DNA of 64,000 nucleotides from Kalaharituber pfeilii (GCA_015179045.1 WHUZ01000088.1:62001-126000); one strand, 5' to 3'. Shown: positions 10,901-21,504, counted from the stretch's first letter. Notes: generated from the sequence alone by a model not told the origin. Numbers and translations are program-made.

Positions 10901-12600
10901 GGTTATACGGTACTGAGGACCGATAGCGTGACAGATGGGAGGTCTGCCAAGAGCGCAAATAAAGGCAAACTTCCCCAATTGTAAAAACGACCTAGCAAAT
11001 TTATATTTAGAAATTGAGGAGCACCACATGGATGATATCATGAATTCTGGCTGCGTCATTAGCGCTCCCTCTGCCCATTTGCTAAGGTTCAATTCAGTTC
11101 TGAGAGATAATACTCGAGTACAGACTAGTTGCGCATCGGTGTTTGTGGTTTTTGCATTCTTCCGCACAGTACGCCCGAGCTTATTAAAAACGTTTAATAA
11201 AGACCATTCTCCGGCGGTGTTATATACCATGGAGTACGTATCAACCCTTTCTCAGCTGTCGTTAGCCTTGTCTTCGCTCGCTAAGCATCATTCTCTAGTC
11301 CCACTCTGGAATATTTATTCTCTCCTTTCTTCACAATTATACTGAAAAACCCCAAGAGTACGGATGTTGCGAATGATGCCGCCAATGAGACCAATTCAGG
11401 ACTTCCTGAGGAGCGTAAATTTTATGTGCATAGAAGCTTGCTAGCATCACTGTCTCCAGAGCTGGACAAACATGTGAACAACGATATGAAGGAGGGCCTC
11501 GAAGGTGTTATGGAATTGAGTGATGTAGAAGAAGCAACAATGAAGGCTCTCCTTGAGTGGGCATATACAAAGGACTACACGACGTGAGTATCTGTGATGC
11601 CCACTAATAAGATTTGTCATTCAATATGAGAATGCTGTTGGTGCTAAAGGAAGTACAGTCCAAATCCACCTCTGCTTCAGCGCTGCTACAACACACCAAC
11701 GTTTACGTGCTTGCCGATCGCTTTAATATTACAATTCTGAAGGAGCAGGCATATTCGAAAATCACTACACTCCTCAACACTGTTGGGAAAATGAAGGAGG
11801 CAGCGGACATTGAGACACTCCTTTCCGCAATTACATACGCCTTCGACAACCTCCCATGCTCCACAGCCAGTTCGTCCGACAGTATTCAAGTTATACCCTC
11901 AGAGAAGCTGTTAAAGTACTTTGCACGTTACAGTGCATGGTTACTTGATGTTCTTCAAAACAAGAAAGAATTCAACATGCTGCTCTTGCATTGTGCTGAC
12001 TTTGCCAGAGCTGTACTCTCAGAATCGAGGGCGGCTGCAACACCCCCTTGGGTGGAAACTAAGACCAAGGGGAGTAAGGTTCAGTTTACCTTGACAGTTG
12101 ATGGGCAATCCGTGACGGGCACCCTACATGCGCAGTCCGACTCGGATCCACCATCATATCGAGGCTCAGAGTACTGCCAGTTTAAATGCAACTATTTTCC
12201 TTCTGGCAGTAGTAATTCTCATTCCAAATCTGTCACGGTGAATGTGCATGGATACTTGTAATAAAAAGACCAGGAACCTGTTTGTTAAATGGGAAAACTT
12301 AAGTAAAAATAAGAGCCAATTGCCATTTGTGATGGGAAATATTAGAGCCCAGTAATAATGTAACTCACAGGGTTAACCGTCTCTTACATCGCATGTTTAG
12401 CCCACTGAGGCACAAGTACGCCGATGTATTTTCTTATGTAGATGGCACAGGTCGCAGAGAGTGTATGAGAATTTCTCTGGTAGTTCCTGAGCAGGTTCTT
12501 CCAGAGGAGTATTTAATGCCTTTAGTGTCACTTCCGCAAAATTTTGATAGCCCAGTTTGAGGGTTTAGATTGCAATACAAGAAAGAAAATATACTCACCC
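10900..12600 (+). repeat. Segmental duplicate of about 2340-4790
   Basis: Matching landmarks occur in the same order in both places: an upstream GGTCTGCCAAGA/GGCCTGCCAAGA block, the BTB gene, a downstream TTGCCATTTRTGATG block, a GCCCAGTA block and a GGTGTATTTT/GATGTATTTT...GATGGCA block. The first copy has gained the LINE tail at 3638-3725 and the LINE at 3849-4611. The boundaries are approximate. Confidence 0.75.
11229..12261 (+). pseudogene. BTB/POZ-domain protein (copy 2), frame broken at exon 2/3
   Basis: Homologous to the gene at 2574-3584. Exon 1 is ATG plus GA at 11229-11233 (donor GTACGT), exon 2 is 11299-11583 (acceptor CTAG, donor GTGAGT) and exon 3 starts at 11659 after TACAG. 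Exons 1 and 2 total 290 nt (phase 2), but exon 3 opens in phase 0, so the conserved splice sites leave the frame one base out. The cause seems to be one base fewer just after the acceptor (TCCACC against TCCAACA in copy 1). The rest of exon 3 is open to the stop and keeps the same domain order. Either this copy is non-functional, or it uses another acceptor that I cannot see. Confidence 0.65.
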
Positions 12601-12800
12601 TTGCCGTCCTTGGGGTCAGTGAACTGATCCCACATACATAGACTAAGAGCGCTTTTTGGGAGGTCACATATCCCCGCATACAGGGTATAAGTACTTAATT
12701 TGACTCAATAGCGGCAGTCAACAAGGCGGGCATGAACGGGAACGCAAACTCTTTGCAAAATTCGTATAGGTGATGTCGAAAATAGTCTATTCTAGTAGCC
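12601..12800. other. Spacer between duplicate and LINE
   Basis: It contains a GTCACATATCCCCGCATACAGGG motif resembling a decayed family B/C LINE tail, but no poly(A) or duplication. Confidence 0.3.
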
Positions 12801-13734
12801 ATATATATATATATATATTTTTTATACATTACTCGCTTGCCGCCCTGTGGGCTATGGCGAGGTTCTAGATACATAGGAGATAAGTGAGACGGGAATAGAA
12901 AAATGAATAACAGAGTAACAGAGAAATGAGTAACCGAGTAACAGAATAACAGAATAACAGATTATGAGTAATAACAGAATTAACAGATTATGAGTAACAG
13001 AGTAACGGAGTCATCTAGTACTCCTCCAGCTGTTCCAGCAGTTTCATGATTGAACCCATGTTCTACTTCGGGGGTCTCATTAAGCCTTAGTGAGCGGCAC
13101 GAGCCGAGCCAGCTCGAGCCAGCTTAGCTGATAGTAGTGAGAAAGATGAAAATTCAGCTTAGTTTAGTTTAGTTTGTCAATATAATCAATCCAGGCTCGA
13201 GCTAGCTCGTGCCGCTCACTATTAAGCCTTCCCTTCCCCCTGGCCATATTCTATCCTTCCATGCCCGGCATTCATCTAGTAGGTGCTTGGTGGTTTCTTC
13301 CCGCTCGCCGCACCACCGGCACTCCGGTCCATCCGTTTTCCCTATGCTGTATCGCCAAGCGCATAGGCCTTTGCCCCCGAGGAGTGCCGCCAGGGTCATG
13401 ACGTGTGCGCCTAGGAGTTGCAAAGGTCTGTAACTCAGCTGCCAGCGGTTTCCCTCTTCCGCTCTTTTTCTTTTGCGTGCTGGCGAAGTCCGGGTTCTAT
13501 GACTCGTTCATGGTGGTATTGCAGGTACGTTCCCACCTTGGCCACCCTGTCCGCTTCCGTGTTGCCCTTCAGCCCCTTGTGGCCCCTGACCCACATCACC
13601 GCGACGTCATGGTCCCCGCGAGCGCTCCTATCTGTCCAGGCCCTCCTCACTGCATTTGTGGCTCCGTCTGGCGTGGGATGGCCCTGCGCTGTCTTTATCA
13701 TCTTGCTTATCGCCACCTTCGAGTCTGTAATAAT
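12801..13734 (-). mobile_element. 5'-truncated LINE A copy
   Basis: On the minus strand it holds an RNase H piece (IITDSKVAISKMI, then WVRGHKGLKGNTEADRVAK) and the Cys/His end (CRWCGEREETTKHLLDEC), then a 3' UTR and the hairpin tail (CTCGCCATAGCCC...GGGCGGCAAGCGAG). The poly(A) position holds AT repeats. The 5' end abuts a CAGTGTTCCCAAC terminus at 13735. The reading frames are broken, and a MITE is inserted at 13088-13221. Confidence 0.85.
13088..13221. mobile_element. hAT-type MITE, 134 bp
   Basis: Inverted ends TAGTGAGCGGCACGAGC, with a perfect 8 bp duplication TTAAGCCT at 13080-13087 and 13222-13229. The interior is too short to code. An 8 bp duplication and a TAGNG-type end are typical of hAT elements. 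It sits inside the coding end of the LINE. Confidence 0.85.
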
Positions 13735-14372
13735 CAGTGTTCCCAACGGGCCGGCCAGGCCAGGCCATTCAGGCCATTCAGGCCGGTCCAGGCCATTGAG
13801 GCCATTCAGGCTACAGTGTGAGTTAAGTTATATTCAGAACGTACTCTAAATTCTACTCTAATGTTTAGGATTTTGCTTGCTGACACCGCCAGTATCGCTT
13901 TCCATTAGCCATGCACAGCTTCACCATACTGTCAAATCCAACTTTGTCGCACCAGATTTTTGTAACCCAAATTCCAGAAGACTCGATATCGGCATCAGAT
14001 GGGACTGCAGGGAATCGTCGATGCAAGATCAAAACTTGAACTGCACTATGGAGAGTGAAGAATAGTAGAATACTAAAGGAATCATCATCGCCAGTACCGG
14101 TGGTTGGATGTCTGTCTCTGCAATACTAATAAGAAATCAGTATATAGTCAAGCGATACAAAAAAAAATTACTTACCTGAATACCTGCGAAAAGGGCTGCT
14201 CAATAAAAAAAAGTCTAGATAGTTATCCGAAAATATTGAAAGGTTCATATTAAATCCGTGTCCAAGTAAGGCCCCTGAAATAGCCTCGTAACCAGCCCTC
14301 CTGCCCCTGAAATTGCTTGAACGGCCTGGGCGGCCTGGACGGCCTGGGCGGCCTGGCCGGTTGGGAACACTG
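13735..14372. mobile_element. 638 bp TIR element with GGCC-rich subterminal repeats
   Basis: The left end CAGTGTTCCCAACGGGCCGGCC mirrors the right end GGCCGGTTGGGAACACTG. Both ends continue inward into imperfect 9-10 bp repeats of the type GGCCTGAATG or GGCCTGGGCG. TA follows the right end, while AT precedes the left. The flanks come from different elements (LINE left, Copia right), so a clean insertion cannot be shown. The interior has no transposase. Confidence 0.55.
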
Positions 14373-16851
14373 TATACTATATAGCACCCTACCATCACCA
14401 ACTGTAATCCCTATGTGGGCCAGAACTGGATTTTCTAGGTGGGTAGAGTCAGCGGTGATATGGTGTGAGGTGGCTGTGTCAAAGAACCATACCTCTTATG
14501 TTTTGTCTGATGCACTTTTCAGCGCAGTATTACCCTGCGGTTGAGAGGCAATGATGGTGTAACCAAGCGAGATATCAGAGGATCTAGAGAGATTGGAGGT
14601 AGGGGCGGAGGTGCAGTCGGAAGTGCAGTCGGAGGTGCAGGCGGAGGTGAGATTTGCTGTACCAGTTGCAGAGGCTTTGAGCGTGGCAAGTTTTGACTGA
14701 AAGTCCTTGAGCTTAGTTTTTTTTTTTTTTTTTTTTTTTTTTATCATTACTCGTATGCCGCCCTATGGGCTATGGCGAGGTATAAGTTAACGAAAAGAAG
14801 GAAAAACCAAACTAAACACTAAATACATGTATTGCCCGCGTGTCCTTCGTGATGCGGGTAGCTAAACACACCCAGAGTCGTGTCTGTGACCTTCCTACTT
14901 CCTTCCCCTGTCTGTCTCATACACGTTGGTCTTCAACCACCTTCCTCCGAGTCTGACTTTCCCGATTTCCGTTGGTGTCTCCAGGTAAACTACCACGGAA
15001 CTTGTCTTCTTGCCCTCCTCGAGTAGGATTGTCTTCTTACGTAGCCATCTGATCCCGGTGATCTTGCCTATGTATTGTTGGACGCCTCCAACCATCTTTG
15101 AACATTCCCCAAGTCTTTCCTCAGGGCTATGCCGTGTACGACAATGCCTTGTCTCGCGATGGGGCTTTCAGGGCGGGTCGGGGGCTGGAATCTGGCTTTG
15201 GGACGTGGGAGGGGGGTCCGGGGTCGTGGGTCAGATTCTGGTGTGGTTTGAGTGTTCTGGGCGGTGGCGGGCGCAATGCCTGCCGGTGTCTGTGCCGCAG
15301 CGACAATTCTTTCGGCTTCCTTGTCGCTCAGCTGGCGCTTCAGGGCGTATGGGTCTTGTGCCGATGGCGTCTTGCCCTTGCGCTTCCGGGTGTTCGTCTT
15401 TGTGGTGTGCTCCGGGGTGGGGGTCGGCGCTTCCGAGTGTATATTGTGAGCCGCCCTATGGGCTATGGCGATGTCCCTATAACTAGTTATGGCTAACAAT
15501 TGACATGAGAAATAAAGAAGTAGTACAAAAGAAGTCATTCGCTGCCCCCTTATGTCCCCTCTTCATTCAGTAACTCTATCAATCGCCGCAACGGGTCGCT
15601 TTCTCCCTCCGTCGCCTTCGGTGGGTGTCGTATGTCCTCCATCCCTCCTGGCCATCTTCTCCGCCACACCCTGCACTCCTCTAGCAAATGTCCTGTCGTC
15701 TCTTCGTTCTCACCGCACCACCTGCATGTCGGGTCCGTCACTTTCTTCACCTTAAATCTCCAACCCCGTAATCCCTTTGACCCGAGGAGGCCTGCCAATG
15801 CTGCGACGTAGTGTCCTAGTCTTTGTAGGGGTCGGTATGACAGCCCCAGTCTATTCCTCTCTTTCGCTCTCAGTTGTCTTGCGTACTGCCTCATGCCTGC
15901 TTCTGTTAACACTTCCGGTTCGTATTGCAGGGCGGTTCCGATTTTCGCGGCTTTATCGGCTAGCTCGTTTCCTGGGATGCCTCTATGCGCTTTTACCCAC
16001 ATTATCGCAATACTGGAGCTTAGTGCAGGTGGCGTGAATATGACCAATGTAGTTGAGGCCTTGCTTCTTGCACCAATTGCATTCATTGGTCCAACATCAG
16101 CCTTCACTTTCTCTTTATTCTATTGCTTGCCTTTGCTGGGGGGCTTATTTCTCTACTTCTTATTGTCACCAGCCACAAGAGCATTTCCAGAGGAAGTGGT
16201 GGTATCTCCTTCAAGTGAGGTCCGCTAGTCATTATAGGTGAGATTAGGGCGAGCGAGCAGAGTTTCTTTCATTCGTTGCTTAGATGGTCAGAGAGGATGA
16301 ATGAGGAGGTTCATTTTGAATTTCTCATCTGTCCATACTAACTTAAAGCCTTGTAGGTATGCATCATGGGTCTCTTTCAAGGAGTTGATTCTATGGGCGA
16401 ACCAGTCCCAGTAGGCTTTCCAGTTTTGTGTGTGGTCGATCATAGAGGTTGATTCATCCTTCTTGAAGTCGAGTATGATGAAGAGGGAGGTGAAGATAAA
16501 TACCACATCCTTGCGGTCAAACTCAATCACTTTCCATGCTGTAGCAGCCGTTTCATTTTGTGAGATCAAATGGGTATGTTGATCCTCTACCATTTGCAAT
16601 AGAAGCGACTTTGCGAAGTTATTCTTTCTTTTCCGGTTGTTGTGAGGATCAGAGGTAGGCTTACTTTCGCTACCTTTAATGATGTCCCAAACTTCTACTA
16701 TTTCCAGGTGTATTTTAGCTTGCATTGCCCAGGTCTGATAGTTGGACTTGCCAGATAATTTGGTGAAGTCCTCTATCTTGTATGCTGGCAGGTTCCAGGT
16801 GGCGGTGGCAGAAGTAGAAGTTGTGGAAGAGGAGGAGGAGTCTTGAGCCAT
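14373..16851 (-). pseudogene. Copia gag-protease remnant, interrupted by a LINE
   Basis: The start is at 16851. The N-terminal part is a Copia-type gag (NLPAYKIEDFTKLSGKSNYQTWA and HLEIVEVWDIIKG), followed by frame breaks. A zinc-knuckle-like CNWCKKQGLNYIGHIHATC lies near 16040-16100. After removal of the 14717-16015 insert, the frame runs on at 14707 through FQSKLATLK to a protease motif, WFFDTATSHHIT, near 14490. It ends where the TIR element begins at 14372. Integrase, RT and RNase H are absent. Stops and frameshifts make it inactive. Confidence 0.8.
14717..16015 (-). mobile_element. Chimeric LINE A insertion: ORF2 end plus hairpin, then ORF1 piece plus tail
   Basis: A 9 bp duplication GAGCTTAGT lies at 14708-14716 (sharing a T with the poly(T)) and 16016-16024, and removing the insert restores the Copia frame. 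Read on the minus strand, the order is the ORF2 C-terminus (AIMWVKAHRGIPGNELADKA, then CRWCGENEETTGHLLEEC), a 3' UTR, a hairpin tail without poly(A) near 15452-15478, a Pro/Lys-rich ORF1 fragment (LKRQLSDKEAERIVAAAQ; GIRWLRKKTILLEEGKKTSS), a second 3' UTR, the hairpin tail and poly(A). So two LINE pieces, head to tail, were inserted as one unit. Confidence 0.8.
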
Positions 16852-16968
16852 TTGAAAATTAGAATAGTAGAAAGCGAGAGAGCGAGAGCAGGAGAAAATA
16901 GAAGAAGAGACTTATCAAACAGCGGAGGGCGTAGGAGGTTATGGGTCGTAGATTGTATTTCGGCGTCA

Positions 16969-16984
16969 AGCTGGGCTCATAACC
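16969..16984 (-). promoter_or_regulatory. Primer-binding site of the broken Copia
   Basis: The plus strand reads CTGGGCTCATAACC, matching the anticodon-stem half of initiator tRNA-Met (CAT anticodon). The minus strand is therefore the half-tRNA PBS used by Copia-like elements. The same motif adjoins the 5' LTR of the intact Copia at 37804-37819. The LTR expected next to it is missing. Confidence 0.7.
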
Positions 16985-19900
16985 GGGGGTGAGGTTGGGA
17001 GATGTTTTTGGGGACGGAGGCCTGCTTGATGGGGGGTGGGAAGCAGAGAGCAGCGGGGTACCCAGACCAGTATGGTGAAGGTAGGGTACCAGAATGTTGG
17101 GGGATCGTCGGTGGGGGGGCATGTGTGGAGGGAGACCATGTTCAAGGAAGGGTGGGACTTGGGCTTTGAGGGAGAAGTGTGGAAAAGGGAAGAAGTGGGG
17201 GGATGGAAAGTGGGGGGGCACCCGAGTCTGAAGAGGATCGGGGGGGTCGGGAAGGAGACGAGGGTGGTAGGATGGGAGCGGAGAGAGGGGAGAGGGGGGA
17301 GGAGGGGCGACGGGAATATAGTATGGGGAGAGAGGGAGGGGGTGGCAGTAGGGGGGGTATATGTGGATGGGAGATGGAGGAACGAGGAGTTTGAGAGGTG
17401 GCTGGAAGGAGTGCTAGAGGTGCAGGGCAGGTGCGTCCTAGTGGGGGACTGGAACGCGCACAGCCCGGCATGGAGTCTGGAAGGGGTGGAGGAGAGTGGG
17501 AGGGGCAGGATTCTGAGGGAGAGGATGGAGGGGGCTGGCTTCACCTTGGTGGGAGAAAGGGAAGCAACGTGGAGGAGGGAAGTGGAGGGGAGGTTGAGAG
17601 AGTCGAGGATCGACTTGGTGTGGGTAAGGGGAGTGACGGTGGACCGGGTGGGCCTGGTGGATGTGGGGTCGGACCACTCGGGGCTGGTGGTAGAATTCAG
17701 GGGAGAGGGGGAGGTGGAAGAAGGGGAGAACAGGGTAGTGAGGGTTGACTGGGAGAGGATGGAAGAGGAGGTAGAGGGGTGGGGGGGGAGTGGGGGGAGG
17801 AGGAAAGGAAGGAGTGGTTGGAAAGGGTGGGGGGAGGGACCGCATACGAGAGGCTGAAAAGGTGGAAGAGGTCCCTAGAGAAAGAGGTGAGAGTGGGGGG
17901 GAGGAGCAAGAGGTGGTGGACGGAAGAGATAGAGGAGATGAGGAAAGAAGTCAACAGGCTGGCACGGGGGGGGATAGGGGCCAGAGCGAGGTTGACGGAG
18001 GGGGAGAGGGTGAGGGGTTGGAAGGCGGCGGTGCAAAGGATGAAGTGGAAGATCCGGGAGGAGAAGAAGAAGTGCTGGAGGGAGTTCGTAGAAGAGGAAG
18101 GGTACAGCGACCCATGGAGGGTGGTGAGGGTGGCGAAGGACCCTTTCGGAGGAAAGGAGAGGATGGGAAGGTTGAAAGATGAGGAGGGGAGGGAGTTGGA
18201 GGGGGACGGAGAGAAGGTGAGGGCGCTGGTGGAGAGGAATTTTGCGTGGAGGGAAGAGGGGGAGGCAGAGGCGGGGGAGGAGGTGGGGGAGGGGGAAGCG
18301 GAGGAGGAGGGGGATGAGAGGGAGAGGGAGAGAGTAGAAGGAGAAGTGAGGGCTGCGTTGCAGGGCACCAAAAACAATTCGGCACCGGGACCCGACGGAA
18401 TCGGATACCGATTGATCAAAGCTGCCCTGAAGACTCCCATCGGGGATGAGTTAGTGAGGGAGATCGCCGAAAACTGGATCCGGAACAGGACCCCAGCGGA
18501 GTGGAGAGAGATGAGGGTCGTCATGATACCGAAGCCGGGCAAGGACATCAAGACGGCGAAAGCGTGGAGGCCAATCAACCTGATTAACTGTATCGGGAAG
18601 ATCGGGGAGAAAGTCATGGCCAGCAGGCTACAGAAAGAAGACCGACTCTTCCACAGGCTCCAGCTGGGAGCACGCAAGGGGAGGAATGCGATCCAGGCGA
18701 TGGCGAGGGCGGTAGCAAAGGTGCAGAGGTGCCTGCACAGGGGGGGGAGAGCAGCGTGGGTGACGGCGGATGTTAAAGGAGGCTTTAACATCGTGAGGAA
18801 GGAGGTGGTTCTGAGAAGGATTGAGGAGAGGGGGAGCGAGGGGTGAGAAAGAAGCGGAGGTGGCTGGAGGAGTTTATGGGAGGCAGGGAGTTCGGAGTGT
18901 GGTGGGACGGCGAGGAGAAAGGGAGGGGCAGGTCGAACGTGGGGGTTCCGCAAGGGTCACCACTGTCACCGGTCATCTTCCTCATCTTCATGGCACCCAC
19001 CATTGAGAAGATGGAGAGAAGGCTGAGGGGGGTGGCGATGGGGGCGGAGGTAGAAGTGCCATCGTATGTTGACGACCTGGCAGCAACGATCCTAGACTGG
19101 CACGGGTACTGGGATATGGGGCGGCTCAGGGAGAAGGTGAAGGTGGCGATGGCGGAGGTGGCGGAGGAAGACCAGATCCCGCTGGAGGAGTCGAAGTGGG
19201 AGATGATAACCTTCGGGGTGGGAAAGAGGTGGAAGAAAGAGGGGGAGATGCTAAAGTGGTTAGGGGTCATCTTCGATGAGAACTTGACCTTTGGCGCACA
19301 TTGGCGAAACAGGCTGAGCCGAGCGTGGAGGCTGGCGGGGGCTCTCTCGGGACTGGGCAACCGGAACTGGGGGATGTCTCCACGCAGCTGGAGGCAAGCC
19401 TACACGGGGATGGTGAGGGCGGTTGCAATGTGGGGAAGCGAGATCGGGTGGAGGGGACAGAAGGAATGGAGGAAGGAGATGGAGAGAGTCCAGCTGCAGG
19501 TGTTGAAGAAGGCGGCTGGAGGAGGGAGAGGAGCGGGGGTAGGAGGGGTGAGTGCGGTGTGTGGAGTGGAGGACGTGGAGACGGTCCTGGATGGCGCGCA
19601 AGCGAGGGCGATCGTCCGGGAGGTGGAGGCGCCGTCAGAGCTGGCGGAGCTTTGCACGGGCGACTTCGGAGGGAGTGAGGAGAGAGAGGAGGAGGCGAGA
19701 AACTGGAGAGACTGGGGGGTGCAGTGGGCGGTGGTCGAGAATGAGGGGTATGAAGCAGTGCTGGACCGCTGGCAAGGTCAGTGGGCGAGGTTCTCGGAGG
19801 AGGGGGAGGAGATCTCGTGGGGAGGGGGGTGTGAGAAGGTGGAGGTGGAAGTGGTGGAGAGGCGGAAAGGAGAAGTGGAGACGAGGGGGGAGTGGGAAGC

Positions 19901-20751
19901 CGCGATCGGGGAAGCCGGAAGAAAAAGGGCAGTCCTTTTCTCCGACGGCAGCAAGATCGAGGACAGCAAGGTGGGAGCAGGGGTGTGGGGGAGGTCGGCA
20001 GCCGTGGCGGAGGTGGTGGGGAGAACGGCGACGGTGTTCGATGGGGAGGTGAGGGGAGTGAGAAAGGCGCTGGAGAGTGTGGAGGTGGAGGTCCCTGTAC
20101 TGATCTGTTTAGATTCTGAGGCTGCCGTCATGGCGATCCAGAAGGCAGGCAGGGAGGGAAAGGGGAAAACCGAGGATGTGAGGAGAGTGGTGGATGCCGT
20201 AGCGAGGAGGAAGAAGAAGGGAGGGGATGCGAAGCTGATGTGGGTCAAGGCTCACATCGGAATCGCAGGAAATGAGAAGGCGGATGAGTGGGCGAAGAAG
20301 GGGACGGTGATGCAGGGGAAGGAGGTGGCCACCGGAAGTGGGGTGCGCCAGAGGGTGAAGGCGTGGAGGAAGGAGAAGAGAGAAGTGGACGGCTTTGGAG
20401 GAGGAAAGGTCATGGAGTGGAGTAGGATGGCGACATCAAACTTCACTGCATTGCGACTGGAGCGAGGAAGGTGTGCTAGGTGGTTGAAGAAGCTAGGGGT
20501 GGCGGAATCGGATAGGTGCAGGTGTGGGGAGGTGCAAACGGGGGAGCATCTCGCTTTCCGATGCAGAAGTCAGGAGAACCGCCCAGAAGGTTTTGAGAGG
20601 TGGAGCGACATGGGAAAGGAGTGGAAAAGAAAGGCGGAGAATGGGGAGGAGTATGATGTTTTAGAGAATTTCTTCGCCGGGGTCAAGTTCCCCGGGCTAT
20701 GAGGGCTTGCCCAGGGACCCTGCCATGGCTTAGTGCTACAAGCGGGGTTAT

Positions 20752-20784
<33 letters not shown>
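16985..20784 (+). mobile_element. Long LINE B copy (EN-RT-RNase H), 5'-truncated
   Basis: A 3.8 kb non-LTR retrotransposon, strikingly G-rich on the sense strand. It starts in the last codons of ORF1, whose stop overlaps the ORF2 start (ATGGTGA at 17072-17078). It ends GGGACCCTGCCATGGC...GCGGGGTTATGTGATTT and poly(A). No target duplication was found; the left end abuts the Copia PBS at 16984. This tail type recurs at 263-357, 9058-9110, 28617-28670, 40814-40966 and 42615-42711. Confidence 0.88.
17072..20702 (+). pseudogene. LINE B ORF2: AP endonuclease, reverse transcriptase, RNase H
   Basis: Three overlapping frames: 17072-17857, 17779-18846 and about 18843-20702. Frame 1 is an APE-type endonuclease with GDWNAHSPAW, SRIDLVWV and GSDHSGLVVEF. 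Frame 2 begins RT with NSAPGPDGIGYRLIKAAL, WRPINLINCIGKI and LGARKGRNAIQAM. Frame 3 has VPQGSPLSPVIFL, the catalytic YVDD (SYVDDLAAT), then RNase H (FSDGSKIEDSK, FDGEVRGVRKALE, CLDSEAAVMAIQKAG, HIGIAGNEKADEWA) and a C-terminal CRCGEVQTGEHLAFRC. The shifts fall at G-runs near 17780-17805 and 18830-18845. One-base indels are the likely cause, though programmed shifting is not excluded. All catalytic motifs are otherwise kept, so the copy is young. Confidence 0.88.
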
Positions 20785-20856
20785 TTTACAAGGATAAAAA
20801 CGAGCCAAAAGATGCAGAATTAGATGCATCAGTATATTCATCAATCAACCCTTCTA

Positions 20857-20878
20857 TGATATTAATAAAAAAAAAAAA
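20857..20878 (+). mobile_element. 22 nt micro-insertion (LINE tail end only)
   Basis: TGATATTAAT plus poly(A), flanked by the perfect 12 bp duplication TCAACCCTTCTA at 20845-20856 and 20879-20890. TGATATTAA is the last few bases before poly(A) in the LINE A tail, so the hairpin itself is absent. Confidence 0.85.
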
Positions 20879-20890
20879 TCAACCCTTCTA

Positions 20891-21504
20891 GCAGAGGGTC
20901 TGAATACTAGAAGGGGGGGTGGGTAGAAGAAGGTTCCAATAGCAGATTTGAGCCATAGGTCTCTTCTGTCATACCTGGCACCTCAGAAGGAGTTACTGTT
21001 ACCACCCCTAGTGCTTCAACTACTACAACTTCAAGTCCCGGTATTCCTGAATCACTTGAGGAGTCTAGGAACACTGAAGGTCAGATCAAGGTATGGAGAT
21101 TAGCTCAGGAACATAAACTACTTCTATACAATTGAAGGTGCACTGCATCCCACATGATCTGTATACGCAATATTGACTTTTAATAAAAAGTCCAGCCCTA
21201 GATGGATGAGAATTACTAGTTTTCTATATAATTTTCCTGATTTCGAGGATGTTGAGCTATACTCTATACAGGGAGAGCTCAAATTAGGTGAATAATAATG
21301 AATTTGGTTGTAAATAATGGAATTTTGATTTTTTCCTCATTATAATAGCGAATTCTGATTCAGCGATGTCAAATTGGTATAATGTTAAGCAATTTCTATA
21401 GTTGCAATATATCCAAAATAAGTAGTAGAGCGAGGAATGTATGACGAGGAGTGCCCAGAGAATGGATCGTTACAGGGGGGCAGATCGTTACCACTTCGGG
21501 CACG
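20891..21504. mobile_element. Single arm of the 54.1 kb foldback family
   Basis: From GAGGGTCTGAATACTAG to GATCGTTACCACTTCGGGCACG this matches one arm of the element at 54071-55949 base for base over long stretches. The opposite arm is missing, so this is a truncated copy. It codes for nothing intact. Confidence 0.8.

Noticed and set aside
17697..19360. Minus-strand open frames of up to 418 codons rich in Pro/Ser/Leu
   Set aside because: Shadows of the G-rich LINE B ORF2. The plus strand has endonuclease, RT and RNase H motifs in order.
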